Source: Prochilodus magdalenae
Taxonomy: Eukaryota; Chordata; Actinopteri; Characiformes; Prochilodontidae
Reading direction: 5' to 3'
Assembly (NCBI GenBank): GCA_024036415.1
Contig: JAMWET010001283.1
Coordinates: forward strand, 171,826-235,825
Length of the DNA stretch: 64,000 bases
Positions 40,351 through 53,686 of the stretch are shown here, piece after piece. The notes below the pieces were generated by a model. The model made no database searches. It saw only the letters and a program-made list of their open reading frames with translations, and was not told the origin of the DNA. Each line of letters starts with the position of its first letter. Position 1 is the stretch's first letter. The translations under genes and the position numbers were made by a program.

Positions 40351-40875
40351 ATGCGAAGTCCGGCATTGTTGTTGCTGCCGTGTTTCATCGCGGCCGTGGT
40401 GCATTTGTGGTGGGCTACGGACAAAAACCCCTTCTGCTCGGATTTGAAGTGTGCATGTAGGTATTATACAGCGCTACCGTGCACACCTCCGTTATGTGAT
40501 ACTTTATTTTAATTACTAATAATAATTTTCTAGGAACGTTTTCATTCTGGGCTTTGCTAGAAGGTTGTAATTTCGAGTGGCTTCCATATGAAGTGCAAGT
40601 TGTAGGGTTTACCACTGCTAAATATTAGCGTTAATATCTTATTGATGCTACGACGAGCCAGACCTGGACAGTAGTATTTTCTTGACTAAATTATTGACCG
40701 AAATGAAAAACTGCAAGAGTGTCTACAAATACGTATTTTAACTGACAGGCAGCCATAGCCCAGCCCATGAAGTTCTGGTGGGAGTGTTGTCTGCCAGGCA
40801 TCACTATCATCTGCGTAAAGCCATAAGGGATACGTGGCTGGGGTATTTCAGGGACCACCCCAAGTTCCAGGACCG
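40351..40875 (+). CDS. b3galnt2: Beta-1,3-N-acetylgalactosaminyltransferase 2, first two coding exons only
   Basis: B3GALNT2 is an ER type II membrane glycosyltransferase that adds GalNAc to GlcNAc on O-mannose of alpha-dystroglycan (core M3). Exon 1, 40351-40456, starts MRSPALLLLPCFIAAVVHLW, a short basic start plus a hydrophobic signal-anchor, and is spliced at CAT|GTAGGT (phase 1). Exon 2, 40749-40875, reads HEVLVGVLSARHHYHLRKAI then RDTWLGYFRDHPKFQDR, matching the start of the galactosyltransferase fold in human B3GALNT2 (VGVLSAR...IRSTW). The later exons with the DxD motif are absent because the inverted repeat folds back 1.2 kb further on. The exon 2 donor (CG|GTCTGT) is weak. Co-linear with gng4, as in human. 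Confidence 0.88.
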
Positions 40876-41240
40876 GTCTGTATATCTTCTGAGTTTGTAC
40901 TATTAAGTCTAAGCGGCTTGTGACGTAAAATCTCACTAGATTCCCACAGTGTAAATTTGAAAAACTGTAAAGTTAGTCCACCATTAACTGCAGTCCAAGA
41001 CGGTTTGTTCGGTGGTCTTCTTGAGCAAAAAATGAGTTTCTAGAAAATTATTGCTTTTAAAACTAGAGAATGTTCTTGGTGGTTGATTGGCAGTTGTGTC
41101 TGTATTTATAAGGATGTTCATAGGCTATGGACTTTCACTCCTTGTGAATCAGTAAACTTGTTACATGCTAGTGTTCAATGATATTGGGGTGTGATGAGAC
41201 ACATCCTAAATTTTCAATGTTTCTAACATTATGGATAAGT

Positions 41241-41791
41241 GAAGCCCCAGTCAAGCAAGCCTAAAGCAGCGGTGGCAAGGGAAAACTCCCTTAAGTTGAA
41301 GGAAACAGAATGTAGAGAATCAAAGATCTTTCTAAAATAGGCCCAACAGTGGCAAGGAAAAACTAATAAGACAGAACTTCATCATAATCTTCTGAGTCTC
41401 AAGATGTCACTATAATGATGTAATCAGCAAAAAATAAACAAAAAAAAACCTTTATTTTGACATAATCAGCCACAATCTCGAAAAGTATGATACTATTTTG
41501 TTATGATCAAGCAAACTTTTGGAAGAATAACCCAGTCTTTCAGTGTAATCCAGTAAAAGAAAAAAGCCATAAAAATTGAAAAACTATTGAAATATAAAAA
41601 ATTATCTTGAGAAGAATAGATTTTTTGACAATCATAATTTCAGTGATATGACCAGATAATGGTTTGGCTTGGACTCTACCTGGTGTTGGGCCTATTTTAG
41701 AAAGATCTTTGATTCTCTACATTCTGTTTTCTTCAACTAAAGGAGTTTTTTCCTTGCCACCGCTGCTTTAGGCTTGCTCGACTGGGGCTTC
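41241..41791. repeat. Local inverted pair of L2-type tail sequence near the fold
   Basis: 41241-41349 (gaagccccagtcaagcaagc ... ggcccaaca) is the reverse complement of 41684-41791 with few mismatches, separated by about 330 bases. The + copy continues into a full tail to about 41893 (gtaaagctgctttgagacaa, tgctatataaataaatttga). The pair is mirrored on the other side of the fold at about 42360-42470 and 42810-42930. Confidence 0.85.
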
Positions 41792-41893
41792 TTTCTTTTC
41801 TCTCCTCAATGAATAAGTATTAGGTTACTGAATTTCTGTAAAGCTGCTTTGAGACAACAAGTAAAATGTGCTATATAAATAAATTTGATTAGA
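41684..41893 (+). mobile_element. L2-like LINE/SINE 3' tail
   Basis: tccttgccaccgctgcttta ggcttgctcgactggggctt, then ctgtaaagctgctttgagac and ctatataaataaatttgatt. Same tail type as at 9850 and 30330. Confidence 0.7.
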
Positions 41894-42359
41894 TTTGTTT
41901 GTATTCATATAAGCTGTACTGAGCTTTTTGTATGACAGACTTTTGTTTTGGTTTAAAGGGTGCTAATGAAATTTATCATTGGCCAGCATGGCTGTGCAAT
42001 ACCTGATGAAGATCGTGAGGACCCATATTCATGTAACCTGCTAAACTTCACCTTGCCGGTAAACTCACTATCATATATAGTGAAGTTTACCTGGCCTTTG
42101 TGAAGTTAGGCAGTTTACATGAATATTGGTCCCTCACGAGGTATTGCACAGCCATGCTGGCCAATGATAAATTTCATTAGCACCCTTTAAACCAAAACAA
42201 AAGTCTGTCATACAAAAAGCTCAGTAAACAGCTTATATGAATACAAACAAATCTAATCAAATTTATTTATATAGCACATTTTTACTTGTTGTCTCAAAGC
42301 AGCTTTTACAGAAATTCAGTAACCTAAATACTTATTCATTGAGGAGAGAAAAGAAAGAA

Positions 42360-42930
42360 GCCCCAGTCGAGCAAGCCTAAAGCAGCGGTGGCAAGGAAAA
42401 ACTCCTTTAAGTTGAAGAAAACAGAATGTAGAGAATCAAAGATCTTCTAAAATATGGCCCAACACCAGGTAGAGTAGAGTCCAAGCCAAACCATTATCTG
42501 GGTCATATCACTGAAATTATGATTGTCAAAAAAATCTATTCTTCTCAAGATAATTTTTTTATATTTCAATAGTTTTTCAAGGTTTTTATGGCTTTTTTCT
42601 TTACTGGATTACACTGAAAGACTGGGTTATTCTTTCAAAAGTTTGCTGATCATAACAAAATAGTAATCATACTTTTCGAGATTGTGGCTGATTTATGTCA
42701 AAATAAAGTTTTTTTTTTTTTTATTTTTTGCTGATTACATCATTAGAGTGACATCTTGAGACATCAGAAGATTATGATGAAGTTCTGTCTTATTAGTTTT
42801 TTCCTTGCACTGTTGGGCCTATTTTTAGAAAAGATCTTTGATTTCTCTGTACATTTCTGTTTCCTTCAACTTAAGGGAGTTTCCCCTTGCCACCAGCTGC
42901 TTTTAGGCTTGCTTGACTGGGCTTCACTTA
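42360..42930. repeat. Mirrored copy of the local inverted tail pair
   Basis: Right-arm counterpart of 41241-41791, with extra bases in several homopolymers (for example a longer T run near 42709). Around the fold, four copies of this tail sequence now alternate in orientation. Confidence 0.85.
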
Positions 42931-43302
42931 TCCATAATGTTAGAAACATTTAAAAATTTAGGATGTGTCTCATCACACCCCAATATCATTGAACACTAGG
43001 CATGTAACAAGTTTACTGATTCACAAGGAGTGAAAAGTCCATAGCCTATGAACATCCTTATAAATACAGACACAACTGCCAATCAACCACCAAGAACATT
43101 CTCTAGTTTTAAAAGCTAATAATTTTCTAGAAGCACAAACTCATTTTTTGCTCAAGAAGACCATCCGAACAAACTCGTCTTGGACTGCAGTTAATGGTGG
43201 ACTAACTTTACAGTTTTTCAAATTTACACTGTGGGAATCTAGTGAGATTTTACGTCACAAGCCGCTTAGACTTAATAGTACAAACTCAGAAGATATACAG
43301 AC

Positions 43303-43866
43303 CGGTTCCTGGAACTTGGGGTTGGTCCCTGAAAATACCCCAGCGTCACGTATCCCTTATGGCTTTACGCAGATGATAGTGAATGCCCTAGGCAGACAAC
43401 AACTCCCACCAGAACTTCATGGCTGGGCTATGGCTGCCTGTCAGTTAAAATACGTATTTGTAGACACTCTTGCAGTTTTTCATTTTGAGGGGGGGGGGGT
43501 CAATAATTTAGTCACAGAAAATACTACTGTCCAGGTCTGGCTCGTCGTAGCATCAATAAGATATTAACGCTAATATTTTAGCAGTGGTAAACCCTACAAC
43601 TTGCACTTCATATGGAAGCCACTCCCGAAATTACAACCTTCTAGCAAAGCCCAGAATGAAAACGTTCCTAGAAAAATTATTATTAGTAATTAAAATCAAA
43701 GTAATCACATAACGGAGGTGTGCACGGTAGCGGCTGTATAATACCTACTATGCCACACTTCAATATCCGTAGGCAGAAGGGGTTTTTGTCCGTAGCCCCA
43801 CTCACAAATGCAGCCACGGCCGCGATGCGAGAACACGGCAGCTAACAACAATGCCGGACTTCGCAT
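43303..43866 (-). pseudogene. b3galnt2: Mirrored, frameshifted copy of b3galnt2 exons 1 and 2
   Basis: Reverse-complement counterpart of 40351-40875: ATG at 43866, exon 2 from 43437 to 43303. Compared with the left arm, exon 2 has several inserted bases (ctgcctagggcattc for ctgccaggcatc; gtattttcagggaccaac for gtatttcagggaccac; aggaaccgg for aggaccgg), which break the frame. Exon 1 also has changed bases. It is either an uncorrected copy of the same exons or a true decayed duplicate; the indel-dominated pattern favours the former. Confidence 0.85.
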
Positions 43867-44420
43867 GGACGGATAACTTTATGGAGACGCACAGAAGTCA
43901 ATAGGCAAAAGTACCGGCTTACATAACGTGCTAGCACGTCTGTAATGGCTAATGTTTAAGATCCTCCTGCAGTTAGTAACGGTTCCTATCACGTGTGCTG
44001 ACGAAATGGCTTTAACTGCAGCTGCGCAGCTGAAACCGACAACAAGTCGCCATTACACCAATAGAAAAGTGGGCAGCCATACTCCCCAGCGCTTTTCTGG
44101 GATTGTAGTTCAGAGAGTCGATTGGATAATACATTTACCGTGGCGTGCAGGTATCTGTCATTATAATGAAGGGCGTACTTTAACTGTGATTTTCTGGGGA
44201 ACAATTTGAGCTGCGTTTGGAGATTCTGGGCCTTTTTGTGTTTGTGAAAAAGTTTGGCTGGAGCAGGCTGCCCCATAATCACGGTTGTCATCATGCCATG
44301 CTTGGTCATCCGTGATTGTTTTTAGACAAATAGCCTTTTCATTTTTGAACAGGCACCAATCCTCCCAGTTCATACGCCAGTAACTGTAGTCTACAATATG
44401 TTACTGAGTAAAACGAATAA
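43867..44420 (-). promoter_or_regulatory. Mirrored copy of the b3galnt2 promoter block
   Basis: Counterpart of 39836-40350. Holds the better-looking ZNF143-type site (agcgcttttctgggattgta on the + strand at about 44090) and the mirrored CCAAT words. Biological relevance depends on whether the right arm is real. Confidence 0.55.
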
Positions 44421-46642
44421 AAAAAAAAGGCGGGATGTTAGCAGCTACCCTAATCGACAGTTTGCATGTGGTACATCCTTTTTATATTTATATATTTTTT
44501 TTATGTTAAAACTGAGAAAAATCATGTTCCCATGGGGGTTTCATAACTCATAAACGCTTTTAAACCAGAAAACGCCAACATCTTAATGTGTATTCAGATG
44601 TAAAAACGAACATAGATGATATAAGCATAATATTAAACATTTGAATTCAGACATTGCATTTTTAAATAAATTTTATTAATTTGTACAATTGGCACAAATC
44701 TACACATCCAAACTTCTAAAAAAAAAAAGGGCTAGAAAAGCACCAGACGAAATTCATACATTTAAGAGGCATTATTCAAATAACAAGTTATTTAAGAATT
44801 CCAATAGGCTAATATGGACATAATGGACCATAGCATGTAATTCTTTTAAAATGAATAAACAATTTCTAGTAATCATATTAGAAATAAGCTGATATTTGTC
44901 CATCAAATTATGCAGGGTTGCTCACACGTCTGTATGGTGGAAAATCCACCTTCTATAAGTCGTAACAAACCCTAATGTCAGAAATCATTACGGGCAATGT
45001 ATTTACACATCATCAGATATATTTTACAGTACCTGTGGGAAGCTATCCAGTTAAAAAGTAGCATCACAAAAGTGTGTCATTATCTTTTCTAGGATTGATC
45101 CTAATCAATCCTAGGGATACTTTTTATCTCCTTCCACTGGATATCCAGCTGGCCAGGAAATTGTTGTAAATACTTAAAAATCATATGTTCAAAAAAGTGA
45201 CATCTTACAACGACTAGAATATACTTTGAAGGGTATTACAGAAGCAGAAGCACAACCTTAAATAACTTAAGGTGAGGCTGTGCTTTTGAAACATTAGAAC
45301 AGAATATGAACACATTTGTATAAATCCGCAAAGGCTAGACTAAATTTACATTTGACATTGTGCTTTTTTTAATAGGAGTAATAACAGTGTTAAGGACACG
45401 CCATAGTCACAGTACTTGGAACTCTTGTTTCTATCCATTCTATTTCATACAGTCCCTTGGAAACAAGAGACAAATATGACACGTAAACATGCAGGCCCTA
45501 GAAATGTAGCATTTCATGATGCATAAAACAATCATTGACATGCCCCTTTTAGGAAAATAAGGCCATTTAGAATTAGTGAAATGGTTATCCATGGCATTCT
45601 GGAAAACAAATTCAGTCCTTGCTAAAAGAAAAAGGTCAAAAATAGTAAGGAAAGGCTTAAAACATATAAAAATTTTTTAGCAGATACTTGCTGGGGACCT
45701 CTGAATAATGGAAATTAAATGAAATGAGTGGCAGAAAGGAAAGTTCTCTCAGATTTATCCATTGGTTTGTTATGCACTGATGCAATCCAAAGTGTGATTT
45801 CAAATTGCCTGGAGCGATCGTGTATCCTGTATGCTCCTTTTCCTGTGCGTCTGTGTGCCAGATGGGACATCACCTTGTTCAGTACATCTATATGACTGTA
45901 ATCCCTCCCCCATCCCAAAAAATAACAGGGTACAGATGCATAATTGGGACAAACACCACTCTAGGGGAAGTTGCGAAAAGAACACTGCTGTGCTATTTCC
46001 AAATTCTGATCTATCTTAATCTGTAAATTTTTTGTGTTTGAAAATAAAATTGGATCTGTTGGCACATCTTTTATTTTATACAGATTTTTATTAATTTTAT
46101 TATGAATATTAATTTCAACCTTTCAGTCATCTGAGAGAGCATTTTTTTCTGTGGTACAGAAAATGAGTACTAAATAGTTCAAAATGTTCACTAAAAATAA
46201 TCATTCCTAGATGTACTTTAAAAATAGTATGGAAAGGTCTAAGAACCTGCAGTTATTAATTAGAAGGGACCTAGAAACTGCAGTTATTTACCTCTCATCC
46301 CCAACCACTTGTTCTGTTACCCCATAAATGAATTTTTTTTGTGTTTTTTTCTGATTAGTAAAGCAGTAACAAATCTATTTAACACAAAACATGAAAGAGC
46401 TCTGACAAACAGGTTTGTCAACTGATTGACCCAAAACCACCCCAACCCGCTGTTGAAATCTCCCAACCATTTTCACCACCCCCACCACCCTCAACCCCCT
46501 GAAAATGTAAAACCCTCATACTTTAGGGCCACCAGGAGGGAGCTGACTCAACAACAGACATGGCTGCCAAGGAACCCAAAGCTCAACTCTGGCAGCCCGG
46601 GGTGCGGATTCCTCTGGATGAAGGCTGTGTCCAGGCCCTGTC
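44421..46642. other. Mirror of the gng4-b3galnt2 intergenic stretch
   Basis: Counterpart of about 37690-39840 with many small indels. No gene. Confidence 0.6.
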
Positions 46643-46776
46643 TCCAGAGGATTAGTGCAGAAAAACTTCTTCTCTCGGTGGAATGGGTTCTCTGAGGCGG
46701 GGACTGGGATGATGAGTGGGTCTTCTCGTATATGTGCATCGCAGTAGGCCATCAGATCTGCTGCAGCTTTGGAGAC
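46643..46776 (-). pseudogene. gng4: Mirrored copy of gng4 coding exon 2, CAAX box and stop lost
   Basis: Reading down from 46776 (acceptor caag, one A extra): [20 protein letters not shown] as in the real exon, then [10 protein letters not shown] (three extra bases add one residue and alter its neighbour) and CTNPLETG in place of CTIL-stop, because one A and one G are inserted at the end. A protein from this copy would lack the prenylation motif and run on. No mirrored first coding exon is in the window, because the counterpart of 20289 would lie beyond 64000. Confidence 0.9.
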
Positions 46777-49700
46777 CTTGCCACAACAGCAAGGAAGATT
46801 GGTATAGGGTAAGGGCTGTCTTGTATGGAGCTGTCATAACTGATTACATTGGTAATGGTAGTACTGATAATCAACTGATTAACTTGACAATTCGCTCTGT
46901 ATTGGTGAATAATGCCTTTCTGAGATTCCAAAATGACTTTATTGAAGATAACTAGGAATTATTTTACATAAACATAACATTTATGCTGACACCCTTACAC
47001 AGACAAATTCCTTGTTTCTCTGATTCTGTATATTAAAAAAAATGTTAACTGACTTGACTTAACTATGCTGTATATTTTCTGTTATGTAATTTACACTATA
47101 GAATGTATTTGAAATTTTAGTTACCATATGCATTTCATTCACATTACAAGTGGTACTTGAAATATCCAAAAATGCTGTAAAAAACCTAAAGATTTAAAGA
47201 TTAAATAGAACTACAGATGCAACATGTCAAAATGTAACACGTAACAAATAATTTAATGATAATTGACATAAAAGTCAGTGATTAAAAACACTTTTTTTCC
47301 TTCACTTTTTTGAACCACAGACATGTTTAAACAGTTTTGAGAAGCAGTAAATAAATTATAGGAAGAAAAAAAAATCAACCACTTTTTTTTTTTTTACAGA
47401 GAGAAAAGATTTATAATCTGCACATGAACTGCTTTAATACCAGGTTATACACAGAATACTAAAACAAAAAAGAAAAAAAAGTGCATTATGCATCCTGCAT
47501 GCTGTATTCAGTAGTGTGATATGTAAAGACTAATTGTTATGCTTGGTGACTGAGAATGATCAGATTGGGTCAGCAAGAACAGCCTGCCCATAACTGCAAA
47601 GAGAGTATGAACCGTATTAGAGTTGCAGTACATAAACTCCTCATAACAAAGGAGTGTTTGAAAGTGCTAGTGGTGCAAAACCCACAGGCCCTCTCCTCCA
47701 AAAGATATGATGAAATGAGTCATGTGTCACCATATGTGAAGTGAAGTTAAACATGTCATTCTGCAAGAGCCCACTGAACCCCGCTATTAGTAGGTCTAGT
47801 GGGTCTGTTATGTCCTAAAATATAGCCGTTAAGCAACAATCAACAAGGCCTGCATGTTCATAAAACATTAGCTTTTGATTATAATTATTGTGATTGAATA
47901 TCTACCAGAGACATTAGGACACAAGTCAGCAACAGGTTAGCAGCTACTTCACAATCATTTTATTATTGGTAATTACTGTTCTTTTTTTAAATATTTAATT
48001 CACCAATTAATAATACTCTTACAATGCTGTGCAAATAGGATCAATATATTTTGTATGGGGGAGGAGAAGCTAAACAGGACTGGTAATTATGCATAATGAA
48101 CAATGGCTATGGTAGAAAAATAATTTGGACTCTAGATGTCACAGTTCCGTGGCAAAAATTAAAATCCTTCTCTATAGCACCACCAATTAGACAATTGAGC
48201 TCATTTCAATTGCCTGAATGTCAGGTCAAACTACACATTTCCTTTAAATTTGGTTTTCGGATGCATTGTGGTGTGTTCTCCACAATACATTTTAGGAGAG
48301 AAAAATGAATAAATAAGTATATAGCTGCTGCAGGTGGCATCCAAACCATTCTGTCTGTAGAAGCAGGGATTTTTCTTTTTTCATTATTATAGGCCCATGC
48401 ATCATCTAAGAACAGGAATCAGGCCCAGGATGTTAGCCTTTAAAGGCAGTCAATTTCATGGTGAGCCCCAAGCAGGTTGTGATAATGTTGTCATTCATCA
48501 TCAAGCTCCATTTTTAGCAAATTTTAATTATTGTGATTATTGAGTAATAGAATTAATTCAACACCCACTGTTGGCAATTTGGTAAAGGTTCAGATTTCAT
48601 TTAAATTAAAAAATCACTTATGTTCTCAGGAGAAGAAAAGGAACTGCTAGGAATTGCATTGGAATAAGGTTTCAAGGTCAAGTTGTTTGTAAGAAAAACA
48701 GTGTCCTCCAGTGTCCAGATGAGGAATTGACCTATTTAATAAAAAAATTACAATAACTTATGAAAGTGTGGGAGTCCACTGCATTTCTCATATGACCATT
48801 GTTTACGAATATTATGTTATGTTGTAGACAATTCAAGATTCACATTCTAATTAGAGTCTGGAATTTATCTTTAACAATATAATCCTGCCCATTGCGATGT
48901 ACAATAGTGAAGTATAGGGTCCATTCAGTCATCAGGACTACACTAGAAGCATCCCACTAAAGTCGTGCATGCAGAATTTTGTAGAATGATTCTAAACCTT
49001 CAAAAAGAAAACACAATGAATGCATGAAGGTCTAAATTACACTGATTTCCTCTAATCACAGACATTGAAATAAGAACGCTGAAATTTTGGATGCACCTTA
49101 AATCAAGTCCTTAAACAAGTTTTCCAGAATCCCAGGAGCTAAACCCTGAAAAGAGTCCCCTGTGTCAGCTGGTATAAAGACTAACCACCTGACTGACCCC
49201 AAATAATCCAAAATCTAGACTGGCTGAATACCTTCTTATTGTTCAGAGGCAGAGATGGGCCTCACCTAATACAGATTTAGTCACCAAAGGTTTTCTTCAC
49301 CATTATGTACATACACATATACATGCATTGTACTCATTTTGTCTTGTCAATAATGCTTTTACTTGAACTTAACAATTTCTAAGTCAATTTGAACATTCCC
49401 GAATGTGCCTCAGACATTCCAGCCTGGTCTCTGGCAGAGCTGTGCCCAACATTTGTGCAATCATCATATCTGCAGCCATGCCCTCCTGCTATCGCTGACC
49501 ATCACAGTTTGGTCGACCTGCTGCTACTACAGGTAAATTTACTCCACATGTGAACAAATCTACACATGCATAGGATGGGGGTGGGTGGGTGTAGGGTGTG
49601 GGAAAGCATTGTCAGGAAGGAGAGATGACTGAAAAGCAGCAAAAGGGACAAGAGAGAAAACTTAGAAAGAAGTTTTTAGATCATGCAAAGAATGAGGAGC

Positions 49701-52700
49701 TGTGTTATTATCATTAAGGTGTCTCAGAGTAGGATAGACATCCAAAAGGCTGACGTCAGCTTTTTTATTCTCTAGCTTATTATTCAAATTTGACAGATCC
49801 ACCTTAAATGGTGTTGCAGTTACATTTTGCAAGTTATAGTTTTATAGTATCTGTAGTATCTATTTTACCAATGAAATCATATTTCTGAAGTACACAGTAA
49901 TATCAGAATATTATGACCACCTACCTAATAGTAGGGACAACCACTAGACAACCACTAGTCATCATAGCATGGACTGTTTTAGGTATCTGAAGGTATTTCA
50001 GAGGACAGGAATGAGGACCAGAGGACTATGTGGTTAGGCATAATTTGTAGAGATTTATCTTTCTTAATCTACTGTAGCATATCTGGGAACGGGCATGATT
50101 GCCTCGGGATACCCTTCGTCACCTAATACATTCAATGCAATGGTATGGTGCTAGTGTCATCTGAGTCAAAGATAGTTATTCCCACCATTAGTTATGTGGT
50201 CATAAGATACTTATTGTCAAAAGAATAGTTGCATTCAGAAGGTAGAAACTGTCAGATTGCAATGCTATTCAGAAGGAAGATAGACATTACCAGGAACAAT
50301 AAATAATGAAAAATTTCGACTGATATGGGCAATATTTACAAACTGTTCTGAGTGCCTCCACACACAAATTGTTTGGTCGTCTCAACCAAGACAAAAGCAA
50401 GACTCTTTACTGAAGACAACCTGCTGCCATTCTAAGTTACTCCATGGCAGTCTGGAGTGACATCATTGCAGTCTTTGGTGACTTTGACATGGTGTTAGGG
50501 GAAACGTTGTCATTATTATTTTTATATTCTCTCAAAAGCATACCCATTTGACAATGTTGAGTTACCAAATGTCACACATTTCACACATTACAATTACACA
50601 CTTGATAGGTCTGTGTTAAATAACATTTTTATACCTGTAACCCTATATATAGAAATGGATACCCTCCAGAGTGCTAGGGAGCGAGCTACAGTCTAGCTTA
50701 AAAAACAAATAATGTAGCAGACAATGTGCTTATAATGCTTATAAAACCATGGATAGAAAAACTATTTGCAGGAGTAAGCAGACTTAATGTGCTACTTGCA
50801 TGCAGACAGTATTTTAACTTGCAAAGTTACACAGGATTATGATGATAAATAAAAAACTTTTTTCTGTACAGGTGTAATGTGCTTGATGCAACATTGCATT
50901 GCAATGTACTCCACTGCAACACTGGAATGCATCCGTCTATTTGATTTCAAGAACAATCGTACTATAGGAATACTAAGTTTTGTATTTGGAGATGACTTTT
51001 ATTTTAAAACAATTTAATTTTGAATGAAATTATCAACAGAAAGTGATAATATGCATTTTCTGATGATATGTTGCCCCCGATTCTTTGTATTATGTATTCA
51101 ACTGTTTGTGTCATTTTAGAAATTGCTTCTTTAAATACGATGTTCTGCCAATTTAAATGCAAAAAAAAAAAAAACATGCACTTTCTATCAGGGAAATTCA
51201 TTCTGAAGGCTGTATGTCACATAGATGGATGTAATGGCTTGATTAGTATGGGCCAGTGATTTAAAAGTCAGGGGACACCAGACGTGAGGAAAAGACACAG
51301 CTGTGAGGGAAAGATGCCTGCTGCTCTGGGGGGTGAGTGACACTCAGATCCAGATGGTTTTCTGGCTTGCCTGAATAAATGCTCACAAACTACACTTCCC
51401 ATCATCCTGCTCAGCTTACTCCAAAAGGGAGTAAAATAATGCCATGTAGTGAACTATTATTATTAAGCATTAATAAGTATTAGCAACTGAGTATTAATCG
51501 CCATTGCTCAATTTATCGGCTCCACTTAGCATTATCATCATCAATTACAGACTGCTCATCTGTTGCTGTGCATACTTTGTTGTAACCTTTTATTCTTTTT
51601 TAATGGTCAGGACCCCCAAAGACCACCACAGAGCAATAATTACTTAGATTACTTAGTGATAGATCTTTCTTATGGATGACATTGGCATTGTGTTGGTGTG
51701 TTCCGCCGATGAGTATATCAGCCACAGGAGTGCTGTGTGAGTTGTTGAAAACCTCTGTGTCCCTGATGGACTAAGAATAGACCAAAACTATTAAGCCATT
51801 GTCCTATGACTACTGGTAAAAGATTTACAAGATGACCAGCACAAACTGTGCAGCAACAGATGAGCTATTGTCTTTAACTTTATATCTATAAAGTGGACTA
51901 TCAAGGTAAGTGTGTTTAAAAGGATTAACAGAAGATAGACACAGAGTTTTATAAACCCCAGCAATATTGCTGTATCTGATACAATATGCACCACTAGCAT
52001 ACTGTAAATGTCCCAACTATGTCAGTGTCAGTGCAGTGCTAGGAATGATTCATCATCAGAGGTGGGTGAGGTGATAACTAGTTACATTTACTCAAGTGTA
52101 CTTAAGTAAATTACTGATGGATTTGTACTCTGCTGAGTATTTTCTAATCAAAATACTTTTACTGAAGTACCTCAGGGTCTATTTTCCCTCAGTTTCACTT
52201 TAAGCCATATGTTGTTACCAACACGTTATGTGTTTAACTTCTGCTTCTTTGTTCACATGTTGTCATATGTGATTTTTTTTTCTGTTGACTTTCCACAACG
52301 CCAGCTCACACAACTGCTCATTGTGTCTCCCAGTGCAGTTTTCTCTCTCTGACCTTCCTAAATGTATTTGTATGGGTTACAGAGGGCCCATATTATCATG
52401 TATCCTTAGCAGCAGTGCTCAGCGTTTTATTTTTGAATGAAACAGCTTTATTTGAAACAGATATGTCTGAAGGGGCTGTGTTTCAAATAAGAATGTGACG
52501 ATTACTGCAATGTCATGGTCATGTGATGCCTACCATGGGGCCAAGCTCATTGCTGTCATTACTACAATTTCTTTTTTTCCTATTTAATTTTTTTTTGCTA
52601 GTGAAAGTTGATTTACAAACATAATCACATTTGACATTAGTTTACTACTTTGACTACCAGCTCGCTGTCAGTGAGCTGAAGAAGACAAGACATTAGCTGA

Positions 52701-53437
52701 AATCTGTTTATCTAAAGGACGTGGCTTACTATGCTATTTTATTGTTCCAGAGTTGAGAATTAAAACTGTGTTTAAAGTGTCTTGTTATTCACATTCCATC
52801 CCACATTCTACCCCACAAGTGGTGTGCCAACACGTATCTAATTAATCATATTTTTCTGTGGGACTCTTTGTTTGGTCCTGCTGTGCTGTTTGCTGAAGAT
52901 TTAAGATAAAGTGCATTTTAAAAAATTGGAATGGCAAATGTTACTTGAAATGTCTATATATAATATGCTTGCATAACATGGATGTATGCAAAACGGGGTC
53001 AGATTAATCCCCCCACCTCAAAAATGAAATCACTTTACTATGCCTGGGGCCCAATATGTACCACTAAAACCCTGTGTATATGAGGAATATCGTATAATTT
53101 CATAGAGAATACCACACTGATGCATGAGCTAACAGTAAATGCTAACGTGGTGCTAGTGGGTTCTAATTTGGATTTCATCCTCTGTTAGTAAGGTAGGCTT
53201 TGAGCTTTTAATTTACTTTGACTTAGATACTGTCAGTTACTAGGCTGTGTTTTTAGTTTGCTGTACCTGGAGTTAATTAGTTACTTGGCTCAGCTGTGGT
53301 TTCAGGTTAGCTCAAGGTGTGTCAAGGGGTGTGGCCAAGGCACATATATTTCAGAAGCTGTCCGCTGCAGTGGCCCATCACAGATGTCTACCTCCGACCT
53401 TGGCTAAGTATCTCTTTCATGTAATTTATACCTGCAC
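46777..53437. other. Mirror of the gng4 intron 3' part
   Basis: Counterpart of about 30957-37556, nearly identical from 49 kb onward except for a long A run at about 51160-51174. Includes the mirror of repeat copy C at about 50047-50407. Confidence 0.7.
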
Positions 53438-53686
53438 TTGAATTTACACTTATGCTTGTCCAACATGTGCTTTACAATACCTGTTCTTTCATCTCACAGA
53501 CCTAGAAGACCTCATGGTCACCACAGGAAGCGCAATACCAGCAACCTCATCTACGCCCCGCGGTCGTCTCCTACTCTGACCAGGGTGGTAGGTGGGCTCT
53601 GGAATTGCCAATCTGCTGTCCAGAAGGCAGACTTCATCTTAGCCTTAGCATCCCAACACCATAATTTAGTTGGCTGTTCTTTGTAA
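53438..53686 (+). mobile_element. Mirrored LINE endonuclease fragment
   Basis: Identical to 30708-30956 except one base (53561 C against the complement of 30833), giving Arg in place of Trp. Confidence 0.7.

Noticed and set aside
43148..43567. A + strand open frame of 139 codons in the right arm
   Set aside because: It is the opposite strand of the mirrored b3galnt2 exon 2 region; the same frame is broken in the left arm.
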